Positions 15,866 through 24,641 of a stretch of DNA of 38,285 bases are shown here, piece after piece (position 1 is the first letter of the stretch; the number at the start of each line of letters is the position of its first letter). Below the pieces are notes generated by a model, which was given only the letters and a program-made list of their open reading frames with translations, was not told where the DNA came from and did not search any database. The stretch covers positions 1-38,285 of the forward strand of contig NZ_BPEV01000041.1 of NCBI RefSeq assembly GCF_019654955.1. Direction: 5' to 3'. A program made the translations under genes and the position numbers. The DNA comes from Shewanella sp. KT0246 (GTDB taxonomy: Bacteria > Pseudomonadota > Gammaproteobacteria > Enterobacterales > Shewanellaceae).

Positions 15866-16430
15866 CAGCCAATACCTTGAAGTGTTGGCTGTCGTTGGGT
15901 ATAAAGCCTTGCGAAGTGACTATTTGATCGGCAGATGGCGATTGATTTGCCATGTGTATCCTTTCGAGCAAAGTTATTCCCTGTAAGTGATCAAATTCAT
16001 GCTGAAAAATACGAGCAACAAAGTCGGTCAGTTGTTGCTGGATTACGTCACCATGAATGTTTTGATATTGCACATTAACCGTTTTGTGTCTGAGTACTTC
16101 AACACGTCTACCTGCGATAGATAAACAGCCTTCCATGCCAAGTTCCATTTCTTCAGAACAAGCAATAATTTGTGGATTTATGACCACTGTAGCTGATGTC
16201 TCAGGAGCATTTGGATAACGTTCATTAGGCCTTGAATGCATAATAAATATGGATAAATCACTGAAAACTTGTGGAGCAGCGATCCCCACACCATTTGCAG
16301 CTGTCATAGTTGCTATCATATTGTCGCTAAGCTGAACCAGAGCTTGATCAAATGTAATGACTGTCTGTGTTTGGCGATTTAAAATCGCTTCACCAGATTG
16401 GGCGATTGTCATTATGTCACTTGCAGGCAT
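15858..16430 (-). CDS. def: Peptide deformylase paralogue
   Basis: The protein has 190 residues with AAGGAACC before the ATG. All three metal-site motifs are intact: GVGIAAPQ (47-54), EGCLS (100-104, Cys ligand) and QHEFDH (143-148), with two His ligands and the catalytic Glu. The enzyme removes the N-formyl group from nascent proteins. It is not beside fmt, where the housekeeping def usually sits, so it is probably a second copy. It overlaps the COG3014 gene by 8 bases, implying translational coupling with envelope genes. I see no signal peptide, so it should act in the cytoplasm. Confidence 0.88.
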   Translation of the reverse strand: MPASDIMTIAQSGEAILNRQTQTVITFDQALVQLSDNMIATMTAANGVGIAAPQVFSDLSIFIMHSRPNERYPNAPETSATVVINPQIIACSEEMELGMEGCLSIAGRRVEVLRHKTVNVQYQNIHGDVIQQQLTDFVARIFQHEFDHLQGITLLERIHMANQSPSADQIVTSQGFIPNDSQHFKVLADE

Positions 16431-16517
16431 AGGGTTCCTTAATGCTTAACGGCTAATAATCTATCTATAAGACTATTTATTATTGAATAATGTAGCAAAT
16501 ATTACTTCATCGAACAT

Positions 16518-16730
16518 TTAATAATGTGGCGGTGGTGTTTCTTCGGACTGTGTCGCCATGTTACTTGGTTCGATAGCTTGTAGTTTATTGACGATTAATG
16601 ACATTTGATGTTGCTGAAAAGCCACTAAGTCATTTAATTTAATCACTTCTTGGTTAAGGTCTTCAAGGGTACTTTCTTGAAACGCCACTTTCATTTCTAA
16701 ATCATCAATCTTTTGTTGCATGTCTTGCAT
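16518..16730 (-). CDS. slyX: SlyX family protein
   Basis: The protein has 70 residues. It is almost entirely a heptad-patterned coiled coil (IDDLEMKVAFQESTLEDLNQ, then LNDLVAFQQHQMSLIVNKLQ) and ends with a Pro/His motif (TPPPHY) typical of SlyX. The function is unknown. In Enterobacteria it sits beside fkpA, and here fkpA lies about 1.1 kb away across one gene, so synteny supports the call. Confidence 0.9.
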   Translation of the reverse strand: MQDMQQKIDDLEMKVAFQESTLEDLNQEVIKLNDLVAFQQHQMSLIVNKLQAIEPSNMATQSEETPPPHY

Positions 16731-16766
16731 TATTTCCTCTCACAGTCATGGAATCATCGATTACAC

Positions 16767-17732
16767 CTAAGGTAATCGGCCCCATGACTCTACTAAACCT
16801 TGATTACTGATGCTTACAATCTGTTGCTGGGCATCACTTGCAATAGAGTATACAACGGCACCTCTATTTTGACTGTTTTTAGTTAACTGAATTTGTCTAT
16901 TAGCCAGCTTTTTACCTGTTTGGGTTTGCCATAAGATGATTTCTTTTGATGGCGAGCCTGTTATGAGGATTTTATCTTGCTCAATAAAGCGAGCACTGCT
17001 GAAGGTCATTTGGCGACGATTTATGGCTAATGTTGATAATGTGTCACCAGTATCGCTGTGATAAATTGCACCATTACCAGTGATATCACTAGCAAAACAG
17101 AGTTTACCGTTTTGGCTTAAATTGACTTTACCAATGCGCGACTCTAGTTGCCATTGGTGAACAGGTTGGCCTGTTTGAGCTTGCCACAGGATTACGGAAC
17201 CATCATTGGAGCCGCTTAATGCGAGTTGACCATTTGCCGAGATAGACACGCTAGAAACCCGCTCTTGGTGGCCTAAAAACTTAATTAAGCTTTTTTCTGG
17301 TGAAAATGACATAACAGACCCGTCGACTAACCCCACTAAAGTTTGGGCATTATTGGCAATGGCGACAGATTGCGCAGATGCTGGGAGTGACCACCAACCG
17401 ACAGATTTACCTGTGGCGACATCCCAAATAGCTAAAGAATCCGTCGTTAATGTTGCGGCGTATTGTGCATTTGCAGAGAGCGCTGTATCGAACACATTAT
17501 TGTCAGTGGCATTTGAATCAGCGCTATGTTGCCAGCGGTATTTTAAAGCTGCTTGGCTGAGATCCCACAGTTGAACGCCGTTACTTGCAGTGCTAACCAA
17601 AGCCAGTTGAGCGTCTTCAGACAAGCTCGCGCTGTAGCTTGAGTCATTAGTGACACGAAACACTTTTTTGGCCGCTGGTTGGCAAGCAGTAAGGGTGCAA
17701 ATACACAATATCAGCGTAATTAGTCGAAACAT
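16767..17732 (-). CDS. WD40-repeat-like lipoprotein
   Basis: The protein has 321 residues with a lipoprotein signal (LTAC, Cys17). It has WD40-type blades: SASLSEDAQLALVSTASNG...LWDLSQ, ALSANAQYAATL...IWDVATGK, HQERVSSVSISANGQLALSG...ILWQAQTGQ and ITGSPSKEIILWQTQTGKK. The result is probably a beta-propeller facing the periplasm and serving protein-protein contacts. No known partner is visible. It is 36 bases upstream of slyX on the same strand, so the two may be co-transcribed. It is divergent from fkpA across ~150 bases. Confidence 0.83.
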   Translation of the reverse strand: MFRLITLILCICTLTACQPAAKKVFRVTNDSSYSASLSEDAQLALVSTASNGVQLWDLSQAALKYRWQHSADSNATDNNVFDTALSANAQYAATLTTDSLAIWDVATGKSVGWWSLPASAQSVAIANNAQTLVGLVDGSVMSFSPEKSLIKFLGHQERVSSVSISANGQLALSGSNDGSVILWQAQTGQPVHQWQLESRIGKVNLSQNGKLCFASDITGNGAIYHSDTGDTLSTLAINRRQMTFSSARFIEQDKILITGSPSKEIILWQTQTGKKLANRQIQLTKNSQNRGAVVYSIASDAQQQIVSISNQGLVESWGRLP

Positions 17733-17881
17733 GAACTTGCTCCAATAAAAGTTGTCTGAAAGCCAGTGTTATTATTCAGGCCATTGCAAGAAACACTTTA
17801 ATTAGTATAAAGTGGCCAAATATATACAATTTTTTTACCTACAGGTTATTGTAACCGCTATAGGACGCTGAGGAAGCTTTA

Positions 17882-18640
17882 ATGAAATCTATTTACAAAT
17901 TATCGTTAGTTGCATTGGCTGTTGTTGGTCTTACTGCATGTAACCAAGAACAAGAAGTCGTGGCAAAGAAAGTTGAGCTAACAACTGACGCGCAAAAAGA
18001 AGCTTACAGTGTTGGTGGCTCTATTGGCCGTTATATGGCTGGTCATATTACCGAACAAGAAGACTTAGGTTTTGCTGTTGACCGTACTTTAGTTATCCAA
18101 GGATTCAGCGATGGTTTAGCTGATACTTTAGATTTAACAGAAGAAGAAATGCAAACTGTTCTTCAAGGTTTAGACGTTAAATTAAGTGAAAAACGTGCAG
18201 AGCAAGCTGAGTTATTAGCAAGCCAAGCTGTTGAAGAAGGTAAGAAATTCCTTGAAACCAACAAAGCTAAAGAAGGCGTTGTAACAACTGAGTCTGGTTT
18301 ACAGTATGAAGTATTAGAAGCTGGTGCAGGCGATATGCCAGTTGCTGAAGATACTGTTGAAGTACACTACAAAGGTACACTAATCGACGGTACTGAGTTT
18401 GATAGCTCATACAGTCGTGGTGAGCCAGCTAAGTTCCCATTAAACCGTGTTATTCCTGGTTGGACTGAAGGTGTTCAATTAATGCCTATCGGTGCTAAGT
18501 ACAAGTTCGTTATCCCTTCTGAGCTTGCATACGGTGAACGTGATACTGGTACTATTCCAGCTAATTCAACCTTAGTATTTGAAGTTGAATTACTGTCTAT
18601 TGAGAAAGCACAAGTTGAAGAAGCACCTGCTGCTCAGTAA
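17882..18640 (+). CDS. fkpA: FKBP-type peptidyl-prolyl isomerase FkpA
   Basis: The protein has 252 residues with GAGGAAGC before the ATG. The signal is of lipoprotein type here (LTAC, Cys20), followed by an N-terminal helical dimerisation domain (~30-140: AYSVGGSIGRYMAGHI, IQGFSDGLADTLDLTEEE) and a C-terminal FKBP domain (VEVHYKGTLIDGTEFDSSYS, GWTEGVQLMPIGAKYKFVIP, LAYGERDTGTIPANSTLVFE). It is a periplasmic chaperone and isomerase of envelope proteins. E. coli FkpA is soluble; this one is likely lipid-anchored. It is followed by a strong terminator. Confidence 0.93.
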   Translation: MKSIYKLSLVALAVVGLTACNQEQEVVAKKVELTTDAQKEAYSVGGSIGRYMAGHITEQEDLGFAVDRTLVIQGFSDGLADTLDLTEEEMQTVLQGLDVKLSEKRAEQAELLASQAVEEGKKFLETNKAKEGVVTTESGLQYEVLEAGAGDMPVAEDTVEVHYKGTLIDGTEFDSSYSRGEPAKFPLNRVIPGWTEGVQLMPIGAKYKFVIPSELAYGERDTGTIPANSTLVFEVELLSIEKAQVEEAPAAQ

Positions 18641-18674
18641 TGTGTTGAGTAATCCCTTCAAGGGATAATCGATT

Positions 18675-18701
18675 AAAAAGGACGCGAAAGCGTCCTTTTT
18701 T
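18675..18701 (+). terminator. Rho-independent terminator of fkpA
   Basis: GGACGC-GAAA-GCGTCC with flanking A and T runs; the GAAA tetraloop makes it very stable. It lies ~35 bases past the fkpA stop and could also serve as a backstop for zntB on the other strand. Confidence 0.92.
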
Positions 18702-18769
18702 GTGGCTGAAGATAAAATGTAAATAAAATTTAATAAAATTTTTTTGAGAGGTTAAATCAAAACACCAGT

Positions 18770-19738
18770 TTATAGCCACTTTAAGCGATAAAATAACCAC
18801 ATTTGAATTCCAACGAGTAGGGTTAATCCCCCGCTGAATATGGCAAAAGCCCAGCTGCTTTCTGTGCCAGGAATGCCGCCGATGTTGACCCCGAGTAAAC
18901 CGGTTAAAAACCCCAACGGTAAGAAAATAGCTGAAATAAGCGACAGGAAATATAAGCGCTTGTTGAGTTGTTCTGATTGCTGTGATTGAAGTTGCTCTTG
19001 AGTTACGCTGGCTCTATCTCGCACTGCATCTAAATCTTCAATGACTCTGATTAAGGTCTCGTTTATTTCGCGGATCCGTAATTTATGCTCAGTGTTAAAT
19101 AGCACATGCCCGTCATTTAATAACCGTGATAACGCATCTCTTTGTGGCGAAAAATAACGCCTTAAGGTGACAGTTTGTTTTCTGAGTTCAGCAATATCCA
19201 AGCGAAGAGAGGAACTGATTGGCGCAGTAATTTGATCGTCCAAATCGTCTAGTTGATCTTCGAGATTGTGGATTAACTCCATTTTTCTATGGGTTAAGCG
19301 TTCGCACAGTGACACCAAAAAGTCGGCACTTGAATCAATACTGTTTGGCTTAGACATAATTTGTTCGGCAATGTCTTTGACGGACTGTAGCTGGCGCTCA
19401 CAGGTCGAAATGATTCGATGCTGCTGAGCAAAAATACGCATCGAAACCATGTCTTCTGGAGCTGAGTTAGGGTTCAGATTAATCCCGCGCAGGGCCATTA
19501 ATACCCCGTTTTGCGAGCTTAATGTGCGTGGTCGAGTATGCTCTGCCAGTAGGGTATCGGTTTCAGTTGGTGGTAATTGGGCATCAATAACCCACTTTCT
19601 CGCTTCTTGATTGCTGTAGCGCAGATGAACCCATAATAATCCATCTTCAGCTTGCCACTGTTCTAGCTCAGAGTGTGGAATGCTTTGGCCTGCATTAGGG
19701 CCTGACAAGAGTAAGCAATAAATAAAACCTGTATCCAT
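18770..19738 (-). CDS. zntB: Zinc transporter ZntB (CorA superfamily)
   Basis: I use the ATG at 19738, preceded by AGGA, and not the in-frame ATG at 19777; this gives 322 residues, close to the family length. It has a large cytoplasmic N-domain with a long helix (RKMELIHNLEDQLDDLDDQI), and two C-terminal membrane segments. Between them lies the signature GVNIGGIPG, typical of ZntB (CorA has GMNFxxMPE). It forms a pentameric inner-membrane channel transporting Zn2+. The gene stands alone and is convergent with fkpA. Confidence 0.9.
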   Translation of the reverse strand: MDTGFIYCLLLSGPNAGQSIPHSELEQWQAEDGLLWVHLRYSNQEARKWVIDAQLPPTETDTLLAEHTRPRTLSSQNGVLMALRGINLNPNSAPEDMVSMRIFAQQHRIISTCERQLQSVKDIAEQIMSKPNSIDSSADFLVSLCERLTHRKMELIHNLEDQLDDLDDQITAPISSSLRLDIAELRKQTVTLRRYFSPQRDALSRLLNDGHVLFNTEHKLRIREINETLIRVIEDLDAVRDRASVTQEQLQSQQSEQLNKRLYFLSLISAIFLPLGFLTGLLGVNIGGIPGTESSWAFAIFSGGLTLLVGIQMWLFYRLKWL

Positions 19739-20000
19739 ATAAGTCCTGACTTGCAATTGATGGGGCACACTTAACATACTGTTCTATGAGATGTGCGTGA
19801 TTGGTTTTGTGTTTTTAGAGCAACAGGCCCTAGTTATAAATTCAGTCATCCTGACTATCAAGCTTAGCAATAGCAGCATTAAAGATATTATTGACGGTTA
19901 TTTTGTTCTTGTGCAACATTTTCATTATTTACTCACTGTAACTGCGCAGTTTGAGCTAACTTCGGTTAAAATAAGATAAAGCCTATTTTTGAGTTTTATC

Positions 20001-20372
20001 ATGGAATACGAGTTTCGCCGTAACAGCTTAGACGGCACCTTATTTGCTGAGTTTAGTATGGAACATGCTATTTTAGGCCGCTTTTTTGCCGAGCGATTGG
20101 GTAATGATATTGAGCAATGTAATAATATTTTGCAGCAAATTGAGATAATCAGAGCTAACAAACAAAATGATTGGTTAATGCAAAGCCATGATTTAGCGTT
20201 AGCGATAGACAGTGAGCAGGTTAGGGTATTTGCCATTGCGATCGATTTTGATGAAGACTTTGACTTAGAAGAGTCAATGAGTATGTATGATGCAGAGTCT
20301 GAAGCATTTTGCGGTTTAGAAGATTTTGAAACAGCACTTAAAAGCTGGATGGAGTTTATCGGTAAACGTTAA
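20001..20372 (+). CDS. yacL: YacL / UPF0231 family protein
   Basis: The protein has 123 residues from the ATG at 20001 (MEYEFRRN); an in-frame TTG twelve bases upstream is less likely. No clear Shine-Dalgarno is seen. It matches UPF0231: an N-terminal MEYEF strand, HDLALAIDSEQVRVFA, acidic FDEDFDLEESMSMYDAES and CGLEDFETALKSWMEF. E. coli YacL shares this layout; the function is unknown. A bidirectional terminator separates it from narP. Confidence 0.87.
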   Translation: MEYEFRRNSLDGTLFAEFSMEHAILGRFFAERLGNDIEQCNNILQQIEIIRANKQNDWLMQSHDLALAIDSEQVRVFAIAIDFDEDFDLEESMSMYDAESEAFCGLEDFETALKSWMEFIGKR

Positions 20373-20461
20373 GCGTCTAGCGTTAAAAATCAGGCTTCAA
20401 GTCTCAGGCTTAAAAGCTGAAGTGTGAAGCTTATAAATAGCACTGTATCAGTTTATAAACT

Positions 20462-20493
20462 AAAAAGGCGCCTCATAATGAGTCGCCTTTTTT
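20462..20493. terminator. Bidirectional terminator between yacL and narP
   Basis: AAAAAGGCG pairs with CGCCTTTTT, with an inner CTCAT/ATGAG extension (one C-T mismatch). A and T runs on both sides allow use on either strand for the convergent genes. Confidence 0.88.
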
Positions 20494-20520
20494 GCACTGA
20501 GTATTTTGTTTTGATACTGA

Positions 20521-21150
20521 CTAGTGGTTTAAATACCTTACAGCCATTTCAGTTCGTGATTTTGCGTTGGCTTTACGAAGTAAGTTTTTCACATGAACTT
20601 TTACGGTTCCTTCACTGATATGCAGCGCTTCAGCGACAACACGATTACTCTTACCTTCTGCTAACTCTTTCAAAATCTGTAACTCGCGCGGCGTTAATGA
20701 CGCAATCCAAGTTTCATCATTATCAGCATTTTTAAGCTCATAGATGTACTCTTCAACTTCATCACTAATCACTCGATGGCCAAGCATGGCCTTTTTAAGT
20801 TGTTCTAGTAATAAATCTGGCTCAGTGTCTTTCAAAAGGTATCCATCTGCGCCAGCGCGTAATAGACGGATCACGTCTTGCTTAGCATCAGATACCGTTA
20901 AAATAACGATTCGTGCTGTAACACCTTCTTGGCGCATGGCATTTAAGGTGTCTAATCCCGACATGCCTTTCATGTTTAAATCTAGCAAGATAATATCAGG
21001 CTCATCTTCGCCAATTGCAGTCAGTGCGTCTAAACCCGTTCCTGCTTCACCAAATAGTCTAAAGTCACCATCTGAGGTTATTAACTGACAAATACCACGT
21101 CTAAGAAGCGGGTGGTCATCTACTACTAATACTGAATAAGGTTTACCCAT
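20521..21150 (-). CDS. narP: Nitrate/nitrite response regulator NarP
   Basis: The protein has 209 residues. The receiver domain has the acidic pocket (VVDDHP), phospho-acceptor Asp57 (ILLDLNM), the conserved Thr of VILTVSD and Lys107 (YLLKD). The C-terminal LuxR/FixJ HTH (~145-205: LTPRELQILKELAEGKSNRVVAEAL, VKVHVKNLLRK) binds DNA. It is NarL/NarP family; the cognate sensor NarQ overlaps it by 8 bases. Its likely target is the divergent nrfA gene, where a consensus 7-2-7 box is found. NarP rather than NarL is inferred from pairing with NarQ alone. Confidence 0.9.
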   Translation of the reverse strand: MGKPYSVLVVDDHPLLRRGICQLITSDGDFRLFGEAGTGLDALTAIGEDEPDIILLDLNMKGMSGLDTLNAMRQEGVTARIVILTVSDAKQDVIRLLRAGADGYLLKDTEPDLLLEQLKKAMLGHRVISDEVEEYIYELKNADNDETWIASLTPRELQILKELAEGKSNRVVAEALHISEGTVKVHVKNLLRKANAKSRTEMAVRYLNH

Positions 21151-22879
21151 TTAGAGGCTCCTGCTGGGGTGGAAATACGAGAGAGACAGTTGTGCCGCCC
21201 TGCGGATTATTATCAAATTTGACTGTGCCATGCAGTTTAGTTGCACGCTCGTACATGATCCCGATACCGAAATGCTGATCTCGCTCTTTTAAATGCGACA
21301 CGCCAATACCATCATCCTTGATATTAATATGTATCATATCAGAATCTGCCAAAAAACAATCAATTTCTATTCGTGAAGGTTTTGCATGTTTAATAGCGTT
21401 AATAGTGGCCTCACGAGTGAGCTGTAAAACATGAATATGTTGCTTCGCTGCGAGTAAGTGAGGTGATAATTGATAATTAAGCTCAATCGTTATCCCTGAC
21501 TGTTTACGCAATTGAGTTAACATTACTTCAATTGCTTGGCCTAAATTGGGATCTTTAATGGTTAACCTGAAAGTGGAAAGTAGTTCGCGTAACTGACCGT
21601 AAGCTGTGCTTACGCCATCATTAATATCAATTAATTGCGTTTCTACATCTTGGGTCATGCAGCTAGGTTCGATTTTTTTACGCAGCAAGCTAACTTGGAT
21701 TTTTAAATAAGATAGCAATTGCCCTAATGAGTCATGCAATTCTCTGGCAATCACAGCGCGTTCTTCCATTAATGCAAGCTGCTGTCTCTCTTCTGTAGCG
21801 TTGTGAATAACAATAGAGCGAGTCAACATCATGGCGAAGTTAACAAACAACATGTTGTTTAACGGTTTAAGTGAAATGACCTCAAGATAGCCTAAGTTTT
21901 TGTCTTCAAGTTGTAAGTTAAACTTAACTGGAGTGACTGCTGCTTGTTCAGAGTTGACAGCATTTGAATCTAACCAGCCGTTATCGGCTTCAATACTATC
22001 TATAGTCTCGTCATCGTGTTCGATTACCAAGCGGACATAATCTAAGTCTTCAAATTGCTGAATTTGGGTTAATGCTGCGCTCAGAGCTTTATAGTCTAAA
22101 GTATCAGCATGTAATCGAATCAGGTTTTCATATAAAAAGCTCAGCTCATTATTAGCGCGAGTGAGTGCAATGGTTTTTTCATTCACTTGGCCTTCTAGGT
22201 CTTGATAAAGGGTATCAAGCTCAGAAGCGGTTTTTTTAAAGGCTTCACCTAATGCATGCAGCTCAATATATTCTGTTTGTGGTACGTCAACCTTGAATTT
22301 GCCCTTAGAAATGGAGTTAGCCACATCCATCAATTGGAGTATAGGCTCTACCATTCTTCTTCGGGTGTAACGAGTTGCTGCTGTTGCAACTATTAACATT
22401 AAAAATAAACCGATGATTTGACCTATCACTAATACCCTAAGCTTTAGGGCTGCAAAACGTTCCATTTCTAATACTAATAAATCGATGGTATCGACAAAGT
22501 CTTTTAAAGAGGCTGAATACGCTGGTCCTCGTTCAGTTTCGATGAAGGTTCGCATTTGGCCCCATTTTTCTACTACCAATAAATATTGCTGGCTCAAATC
22601 TTGTGGGCTATACCAAGTTAACGAGCGCTCTAATGCTTCAGAGTGAAGGGTTGTTTCAAACTGATTTATTTTCTCATTCAGCAGCTGCTCATCACGTTCT
22701 AAATATAATTTTAAACGATAACTCTGCATTCGGAGTGAGCCAGAGGCATTGATCGCTCTAGCATCACCGATACTAAATGTCAGATTGATAATTGAATACA
22801 CAGCTAAGCTGGAAGAAATGAAAATTAGGACTAACATTAGTCTTAGAATAGTGGAGGTAAGGCTGCCTCTTTTGGTCAT
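21143..22879 (-). CDS. narQ: Nitrate/nitrite sensor histidine kinase NarQ
   Basis: I place the start at the ATG at 22879, preceded by TGGA, giving 578 residues; in-frame ATGs 30-45 bases upstream are possible. Layout: first membrane segment ~12-34; periplasmic sensor with the P-box (AINASGSLRMQSYRL, ~42-56) that binds nitrate/nitrite; second membrane segment ~148-168; HAMP; coiled coil; a GAF-like region; HisKA_3 with phospho-acceptor His ~382 (ARELHDSLGQ); and an ATPase domain with DDGIGVSH and GIGIMYERA. It phosphorylates NarP. It overlaps narP by 8 bases, so it is translationally coupled. Confidence 0.9.
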   Translation of the reverse strand: MTKRGSLTSTILRLMLVLIFISSSLAVYSIINLTFSIGDARAINASGSLRMQSYRLKLYLERDEQLLNEKINQFETTLHSEALERSLTWYSPQDLSQQYLLVVEKWGQMRTFIETERGPAYSASLKDFVDTIDLLVLEMERFAALKLRVLVIGQIIGLFLMLIVATAATRYTRRRMVEPILQLMDVANSISKGKFKVDVPQTEYIELHALGEAFKKTASELDTLYQDLEGQVNEKTIALTRANNELSFLYENLIRLHADTLDYKALSAALTQIQQFEDLDYVRLVIEHDDETIDSIEADNGWLDSNAVNSEQAAVTPVKFNLQLEDKNLGYLEVISLKPLNNMLFVNFAMMLTRSIVIHNATEERQQLALMEERAVIARELHDSLGQLLSYLKIQVSLLRKKIEPSCMTQDVETQLIDINDGVSTAYGQLRELLSTFRLTIKDPNLGQAIEVMLTQLRKQSGITIELNYQLSPHLLAAKQHIHVLQLTREATINAIKHAKPSRIEIDCFLADSDMIHINIKDDGIGVSHLKERDQHFGIGIMYERATKLHGTVKFDNNPQGGTTVSLVFPPQQEPLNG

Positions 22880-22979
22880 ATTAATTCCAACTTTAGTCTG
22901 TTTTTTAATGGTCATAATTGCCACATTTTACATTAGTGATTGCTGTATTATGTTAACAGATAATCAAAAACGTGATGTA

Positions 22980-22997
22980 CAACATGTTAACATGTTG
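22980..22997. promoter_or_regulatory. 18-bp perfect palindrome in the narQ-nrfA intergenic region
   Basis: CAACATGTTAACATGTTG is its own reverse complement and contains TGTTAACA at its centre. A second TGTTAACA lies at 22951-22958. It sits 130-150 bases upstream of nrfA and ~100 upstream of narQ. It is probably a protein-binding operator, but I cannot assign the regulator. Confidence 0.5.
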
Positions 22998-23021
22998 ATC
23001 TAGCGCAAGCTTATTGTTCAA

Positions 23022-23037
23022 TACTCATAAAGGGGTA
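23022..23037. promoter_or_regulatory. NarP-type 7-2-7 binding site upstream of nrfA
   Basis: TACTCAT-AA-AGGGGTA is two heptamers that both match TACYYMT, in inverted orientation with a two-base gap, the arrangement NarP (and NarL) requires. It ends ~87 bases before the nrfA start. With narQ-narP divergent next door, this is strong evidence for nitrate/nitrite control of nrfA. Confidence 0.72.
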
Positions 23038-23123
23038 TTCTTAATTAAACCTTAAATGGATAAGTTTGTTCATGGAGATGTCGTGAATATTTAAAATAAA
23101 ATGTAACACGGAGATGAACGGTG

Positions 23124-24524
23124 ATGAAAATGAAAGGAAAAGTTGTTGCGCTTAGCGCATTGATGGCAACCAGCTTTATGATGTCTAGTGCGATGGCTAG
23201 CGATAAAACTGAACCACGTAATGAAGTTTACAAAGATAAGTATAAACTGCAATACGAAACTTGGCACGCTACATCAGAAAGTGATGAAATTGTTGATGTG
23301 TTAGCCGAAGATCCAAACCTTGTTGTGTTATGGGCAGGTTACGGCTTTGCTAAAGATTATAACAAGGCACGTGGTCACCATTATACAGTGACTGACTTAC
23401 GTAATACATTACGTACTGGTGCACCAACTGGACCAGATGATGGCCCAATGCCTATGGCATGTTGGAGCTGTAAAAGCCCTGATGTACCTCGTATGATTGA
23501 AGAGCAAGGCGAAGACGGTTACTTCAAAGGTAAATGGTCTAAAGGCGGAGCTGAAATCGTGAACTCTTTAGGTTGTGGCGATTGTCATGAAAAAGGTTCA
23601 CCAAAATTACGTATTTCTCGTCCATATGTTGACCGCGCTCTAGAAGCAATTGATAAGCCATTTGATAAAGCATCTCGTAAAGACAAGCAATCTATGGTTT
23701 GTGGTCAATGTCACGTTGAATACTACTTCGAGAAAACTGCTGATCGTAAAGGTTACGTGAAATTCCCATGGGACAACGGTACTACTGTTGAAGATATGGA
23801 AGTTTACTACGATGCAATTAAGTTTGCCGATTGGACTCACGCGATTTCTAAAACACCAATGCTAAAAGCTCAACATCCTGGTTATGAAACTTGGATGCAA
23901 GGTATGCACGGTAAGAACAACGTAAGTTGTACTGACTGTCACATGCCACGCGTTGCTAAAGCAAATGGTAAAGGTAAGTTCACAGACCATAAAGTGGGTA
24001 ACCCATTTGATCGTTTCGACGAAACTTGTGCAACTTGTCATGAAGGCAAAACGAAAGAGTTCATGATGGAAGTAACACATGCGAATCAAAAAAGTGTTAC
24101 AGAAATAAAGCTAAGAGCTGAGACTCAACTTGTACACGCTCACTTCGAAGCTGGCGCAGCTTGGGAAGCGGGTGCAACTGAAGCTGAAATGGAACCTATC
24201 CTAATGGATATCCGTCACAGCCAGTGGCGTTGGGACTTTGCAACTGCATCTCACGGTGTTGCTGCACATGCTCCTGCTGAAGCATTACGTATTTTAGGTG
24301 GCGCGGTTGATAAAGCTGCTGATGCACGTATCAAACTTGCTCAACTTCTTGCAGCTAAAGGTGTGAAAATGCCAGTCGCTATCCCTGATATCTCTACTAA
24401 AGAGAAAGCTCAGGAAGCACTAGGTATGGACATGGATAAGATGAATGCTGATAAGCAAAGATTCTTAAAAGAACTTGCTCCTAAGTGGGATGCTGAAGCT
24501 GAAAAGCGCGAAGCAACTTACTAA
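23124..24524 (+). CDS. nrfA: Cytochrome c nitrite reductase NrfA (ammonia-forming)
   Basis: The protein has 466 residues from the ATG at 23124, which follows GGAG; a GTG three bases upstream is also in frame. It has a signal peptide ending ~AMA-SD. Five haem motifs are present: CWSCK (113-117, the Lys-ligated catalytic haem), CGDCH (151), CGQCH (193), CTDCH (269) and CATCH (302), with HVEYYF nearby contributing calcium and active-site residues. It reduces nitrite to ammonium with six electrons in the periplasm. No nrfBCD genes follow; in Shewanella CymA is the known electron donor. Its own promoter carries a NarP box, and a strong terminator follows. Confidence 0.96.
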   Translation: MKMKGKVVALSALMATSFMMSSAMASDKTEPRNEVYKDKYKLQYETWHATSESDEIVDVLAEDPNLVVLWAGYGFAKDYNKARGHHYTVTDLRNTLRTGAPTGPDDGPMPMACWSCKSPDVPRMIEEQGEDGYFKGKWSKGGAEIVNSLGCGDCHEKGSPKLRISRPYVDRALEAIDKPFDKASRKDKQSMVCGQCHVEYYFEKTADRKGYVKFPWDNGTTVEDMEVYYDAIKFADWTHAISKTPMLKAQHPGYETWMQGMHGKNNVSCTDCHMPRVAKANGKGKFTDHKVGNPFDRFDETCATCHEGKTKEFMMEVTHANQKSVTEIKLRAETQLVHAHFEAGAAWEAGATEAEMEPILMDIRHSQWRWDFATASHGVAAHAPAEALRILGGAVDKAADARIKLAQLLAAKGVKMPVAIPDISTKEKAQEALGMDMDKMNADKQRFLKELAPKWDAEAEKREATY

Positions 24525-24558
24525 TCAAGATTGTTACTTTGATAAGAGCACTCCACGT

Positions 24559-24586
24559 AAAAGCCCTCTGTTGAGGGCTTTTTTTT
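24559..24586 (+). terminator. Rho-independent terminator of nrfA
   Basis: AAAAGCCCTC pairs with GAGGGCTTTT around TGTT, followed by a T run. It lies 35 bases past the stop. Confidence 0.92.
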
Positions 24587-24641
24587 GCCTCTCATTTATA
24601 TAGAATAATATCACTTTGATTAAAATAGCGAAGGAATTGAC

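Noticed and set aside
19791..19979. 62-codon frame between zntB and yacL
   Set aside because: No ribosome binding site and no recognisable protein pattern; it lies in the promoter area of the neighbouring genes.
20424..20618. 64-codon frame on the plus strand after yacL
   Set aside because: It runs through the bidirectional terminator and into the opposite strand of narP; a chance frame.
22995..23008. FNR/CRP-type site TTGATCTAGCGCAA upstream of nrfA
   Set aside because: The left half fits TTGAT but the right half matches only three of five bases; too weak to annotate.
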